Positions 6,516-7,163 of a stretch of 7,163 bases of DNA are shown piece by piece. The notes under the pieces are model-generated. The model made no database searches. It had not been told where the DNA came from and worked only from the letters and a program-made list of their open reading frames with translations. Origin of the DNA: Conexibacter sp. (lineage in GTDB: Bacteria; Actinomycetota; Thermoleophilia; Solirubrobacterales; Solirubrobacteraceae); assembly GCA_025964295.1 (NCBI GenBank), contig JAOPZD010000120.1:1-7163 (forward strand). Direction: 5' to 3'. Positions within the stretch are counted from its first letter, which is position 1, and each line of letters starts with the position of its first letter. The translations under genes were made by a program, and so were the position numbers.

Positions 6516-6688
6516 GGGCGGGCCGGCGGGCGTGGGAGGCGCGGGGGTGCCGCCGTCGTGGTTGGCGTTCAGCGCGCGCGCTGGTCGTGGCGCGAGGCGT
6601 GGTGCGGGTCAGTGACGGCGAGGTGTGGACCGTTGTGGGTTGGCGGCACCGGCGCGTTCGTTCAGTCCCGGCGCCCAGGGGCGGCAGC
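6516..6688. other. Intergenic stretch after the exporter genes; no gene seen
   Basis: No convincing coding sequence. It contains CAGCGCGCGCGCTG (6570-6583), a perfect 14-bp alternating-purine/pyrimidine palindrome 54 bp after the permease stop. There is no T-tract, so a standard intrinsic terminator is not supported, although a U-tract-free hairpin terminator is possible. A stretch at 6635-6677 begins GTGGGTT and ends GGCGCCCA and might be a decayed unit of the following repeat array; this is weak. Confidence 0.5.
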
Positions 6689-6731
6689 GTGGGCCTGTTG
6701 CCGGACGGCCTGAGCCCGCAAACAGACCCAC
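6689..6731. repeat. Palindrome unit A
   Basis: Outer arms 6689-6699 (GTGGGCCTGTT) and 6721-6731 (AACAGACCCAC) pair at 10 of 11 positions (C6694 opposite A6726). The inner stem is CGGAC (6702-6706) with GCCCG (6714-6718), one mismatch, around a 7-nt GGCCTGA loop. Inner-stem type 1. Confidence 0.85.
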
Positions 6732-6759
6732 CTCAGCCGTTTGCGGTGGAGGAGTGCTG

Positions 6760-6802
6760 CTGGGCCTGTTCCCGGACGCCCTGAGTCCGCAGACGGGCCA
6801 CC
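6760..6802. repeat. Palindrome unit B
   Basis: The most diverged outer arms: 6763-6770 (GGCCTGTT) pairs with 6792-6799 (GACGGGCC) including two G-T positions, while the outermost three positions no longer match. The inner stem is perfect: CGGAC (6773-6777) with GTCCG (6785-6789), loop GCCCTGA. Inner-stem type 1, as in unit A. Confidence 0.8.
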
Positions 6803-6828
6803 CCGACGGGAGCGGTAGGCGAATGGGG

Positions 6829-6871
6829 GTGGGCCTGTTGAGCGCGGTGGCACCGCGTCAGACAGGCCCAC
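6829..6871. repeat. Palindrome unit C
   Basis: Outer arms GTGGGCCTGTT (6829-6839) and GACAGGCCCAC (6861-6871) pair throughout, with one G-T at the inner end. The inner stem is CGCGG (6843-6847) with CCGCG (6853-6857), loop TGGCA. Inner-stem type 2, unrelated in sequence to that of A and B. Confidence 0.88.
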
Positions 6872-6900
6872 GCCGCAACGCTGGCGGTAGACGCGTCGCG

Positions 6901-6943
6901 GTGGGCCTGTTCACCGCGGTCCCGCCGCGTCAGACAGGCCCAC
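6901..6943. repeat. Palindrome unit D
   Basis: Outer arms GTGGGCCTGTT (6901-6911) and GACAGGCCCAC (6933-6943) are identical to those of unit C. The inner stem CGCGG (6915-6919) with CCGCG (6925-6929) is kept while the loop has changed to TCCCG. Inner-stem type 2. Confidence 0.88.
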
Positions 6944-6955
6944 CCCCGGCCTCCC

Positions 6956-6972
6956 GCGGCAGGCAGACCGCG
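6956..6972 (+). repeat. Orphan copy of the 17-nt inter-palindrome motif
   Basis: GCGGCAGGCAGACCGCG matches the motif preceding unit D (6884-6900) at 12 of 17 positions and ends 29 nt after unit D, the same spacing as the C-D gap. No palindrome follows, so this looks like the edge of the array or the relic of a lost fifth unit. Confidence 0.45.
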
Positions 6973-7084
6973 CCGGCGCCCGCCGCACACGTCTGTCGTC
7001 ATTGCCGACGATCCACGCCCCGCGGAACGACCAACGCCCGAGCTGAACGCCGCCGGCGTCCGCGCAGAGCGGCGCCGGATGATC

Positions 7085-7098
7085 CGCAAGCGCTTGCG
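7085..7098. promoter_or_regulatory. Candidate LacI/GalR-family operator
   Basis: CGCAAGCGCTTGCG is a perfect 14-bp palindrome with a central CG. It fits the GCAANCGNTTGC form common among LacI/GalR-family operators, which usually control sugar uptake or catabolism genes. It lies in non-coding sequence 65 bp from the right edge. The regulated gene and the regulator are not in the window, so the assignment rests on the motif only. Confidence 0.4.
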
Positions 7099-7163
7099 CC
7101 GCCCCACACCGCCCCTGGCTGCCTGGGTTGGCGAGGGCGCCCGCGCCCTACCCCCGCCGCGTC

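Larger units (their letters stand above)
6689..6943. repeat. Array of four 43-bp double-stem palindromes, 69-72 bp period
   Basis: Four palindromes begin at 6689, 6760, 6829 and 6901. Outer arms are variants of GTGGGCCTGTT and its reverse complement. Inside each is a second 5-bp stem with a 5- or 7-nt loop. The intervening gaps are 28, 26 and 29 bp and share a 17-nt motif. The array lies between the end of the exporter genes and the right edge. It could be a set of mRNA 3'-end hairpins, a repeat family such as REP/BIME-like elements, or an array of protein-binding sites. No transposase is visible. Structure is directly visible; function unknown. Confidence 0.88.
6944..7163. other. Right-edge region; no gene recognised
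   Basis: Apart from the orphan motif and the 14-bp palindrome near 7090, no coding region is supported. Open frames exist on both strands, but their products are R/P/A-rich low-complexity sequence with no family character, as expected by chance at this GC content. It may be the upstream region of a gene starting beyond the window. Confidence 0.5.

Noticed and set aside
6689..6731. Intrinsic transcription terminator for the exporter genes
   Set aside because: The hairpins lack a following T-tract, and the first is 173 bp past the permease stop. A U-free terminator role cannot be excluded, but it is not supported over other roles.
6689..6943. Integron attC-like sites
   Set aside because: attC sites need RYYYAAC and GTTRRRY ends; here the left arm ends in GTT and the right begins with RAC, the opposite arrangement. 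No integrase or cassette genes are present.
6689..6972. CRISPR array (repeats of constant length with 26-29 bp spacers)
   Set aside because: The repeats are 43 bp and diverge from one another, the gaps share a 17-nt motif instead of being unique, and no cas gene is nearby.
6733..7107. Minus-strand open frame giving a repeated peptide (WACLTR...QAH) across units D, C and B
   Set aside because: The repeats are palindromes, so both strands give repeated peptides. The 72 and 69 bp periods keep frame but the 71 bp step to unit A breaks it. The rest is low-complexity R/G/A sequence with no start signal.

Overview
The window is very GC-rich (above 70% by eye), with strong G/C bias at third codon positions, GTG and TTG starts and few Shine-Dalgarno sites. 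This points to a high-GC actinobacterium. The gene content and sparse promoters would suit the Thermoleophilia (Solirubrobacter/Conexibacter-like), but that placement is an inference and not proven here.

Layout: positions 1-6515 form a cell-surface polysaccharide locus with seven tightly packed genes. (1) A GT4-type glycosyltransferase on the minus strand (start 1075) runs off the left edge. (2) Divergent from it, 18 bp away, a CgeB-like putative glycosyltransferase lies on the plus strand (1094-1948). (3) A second GT4 glycosyltransferase lies on the minus strand (1936-3078), overlapping the tail of gene 2 by 13 bp. (4-7) A plus-strand gene string follows: a DPM1-like GT2 glycosyltransferase, a DUF2304 small membrane protein (1-bp overlap), a Wzt-type ABC ATPase with a C-terminal carbohydrate-binding domain, and a Wzm-type ABC-2 permease (4-bp overlap).

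How they fit together: the cytosolic glycosyltransferases would build a lipid-linked glycan. The GT2/DUF2304 pair probably makes or uses a polyprenyl-phosphate sugar at the membrane. The Wzm/Wzt pair would export the finished chain, with the Wzt tail probably recognising the chain end. Which sugars are used cannot be read from the sequence.

Three start codons (1075 minus, 1094 plus, 4348 plus) have a TANNNT -10 hexamer ending 6-8 nt upstream and no Shine-Dalgarno. This predicts leaderless mRNAs. At 1081-1087 two -10 boxes overlap on opposite strands and would serve both divergent genes.

Positions 6516-7163 contain no convincing gene. The notable element is an array (6689-6943) of four 43-bp double-stem palindromes with a period of 69-72 bp. 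The outer arms are conserved. The inner stem comes in two different sequences that both still pair, which suggests selection for a hairpin. The gaps between palindromes share a 17-nt motif, so this is not a CRISPR array. A 14-bp perfect palindrome of LacI-operator type lies at 7085-7098, near the right edge.
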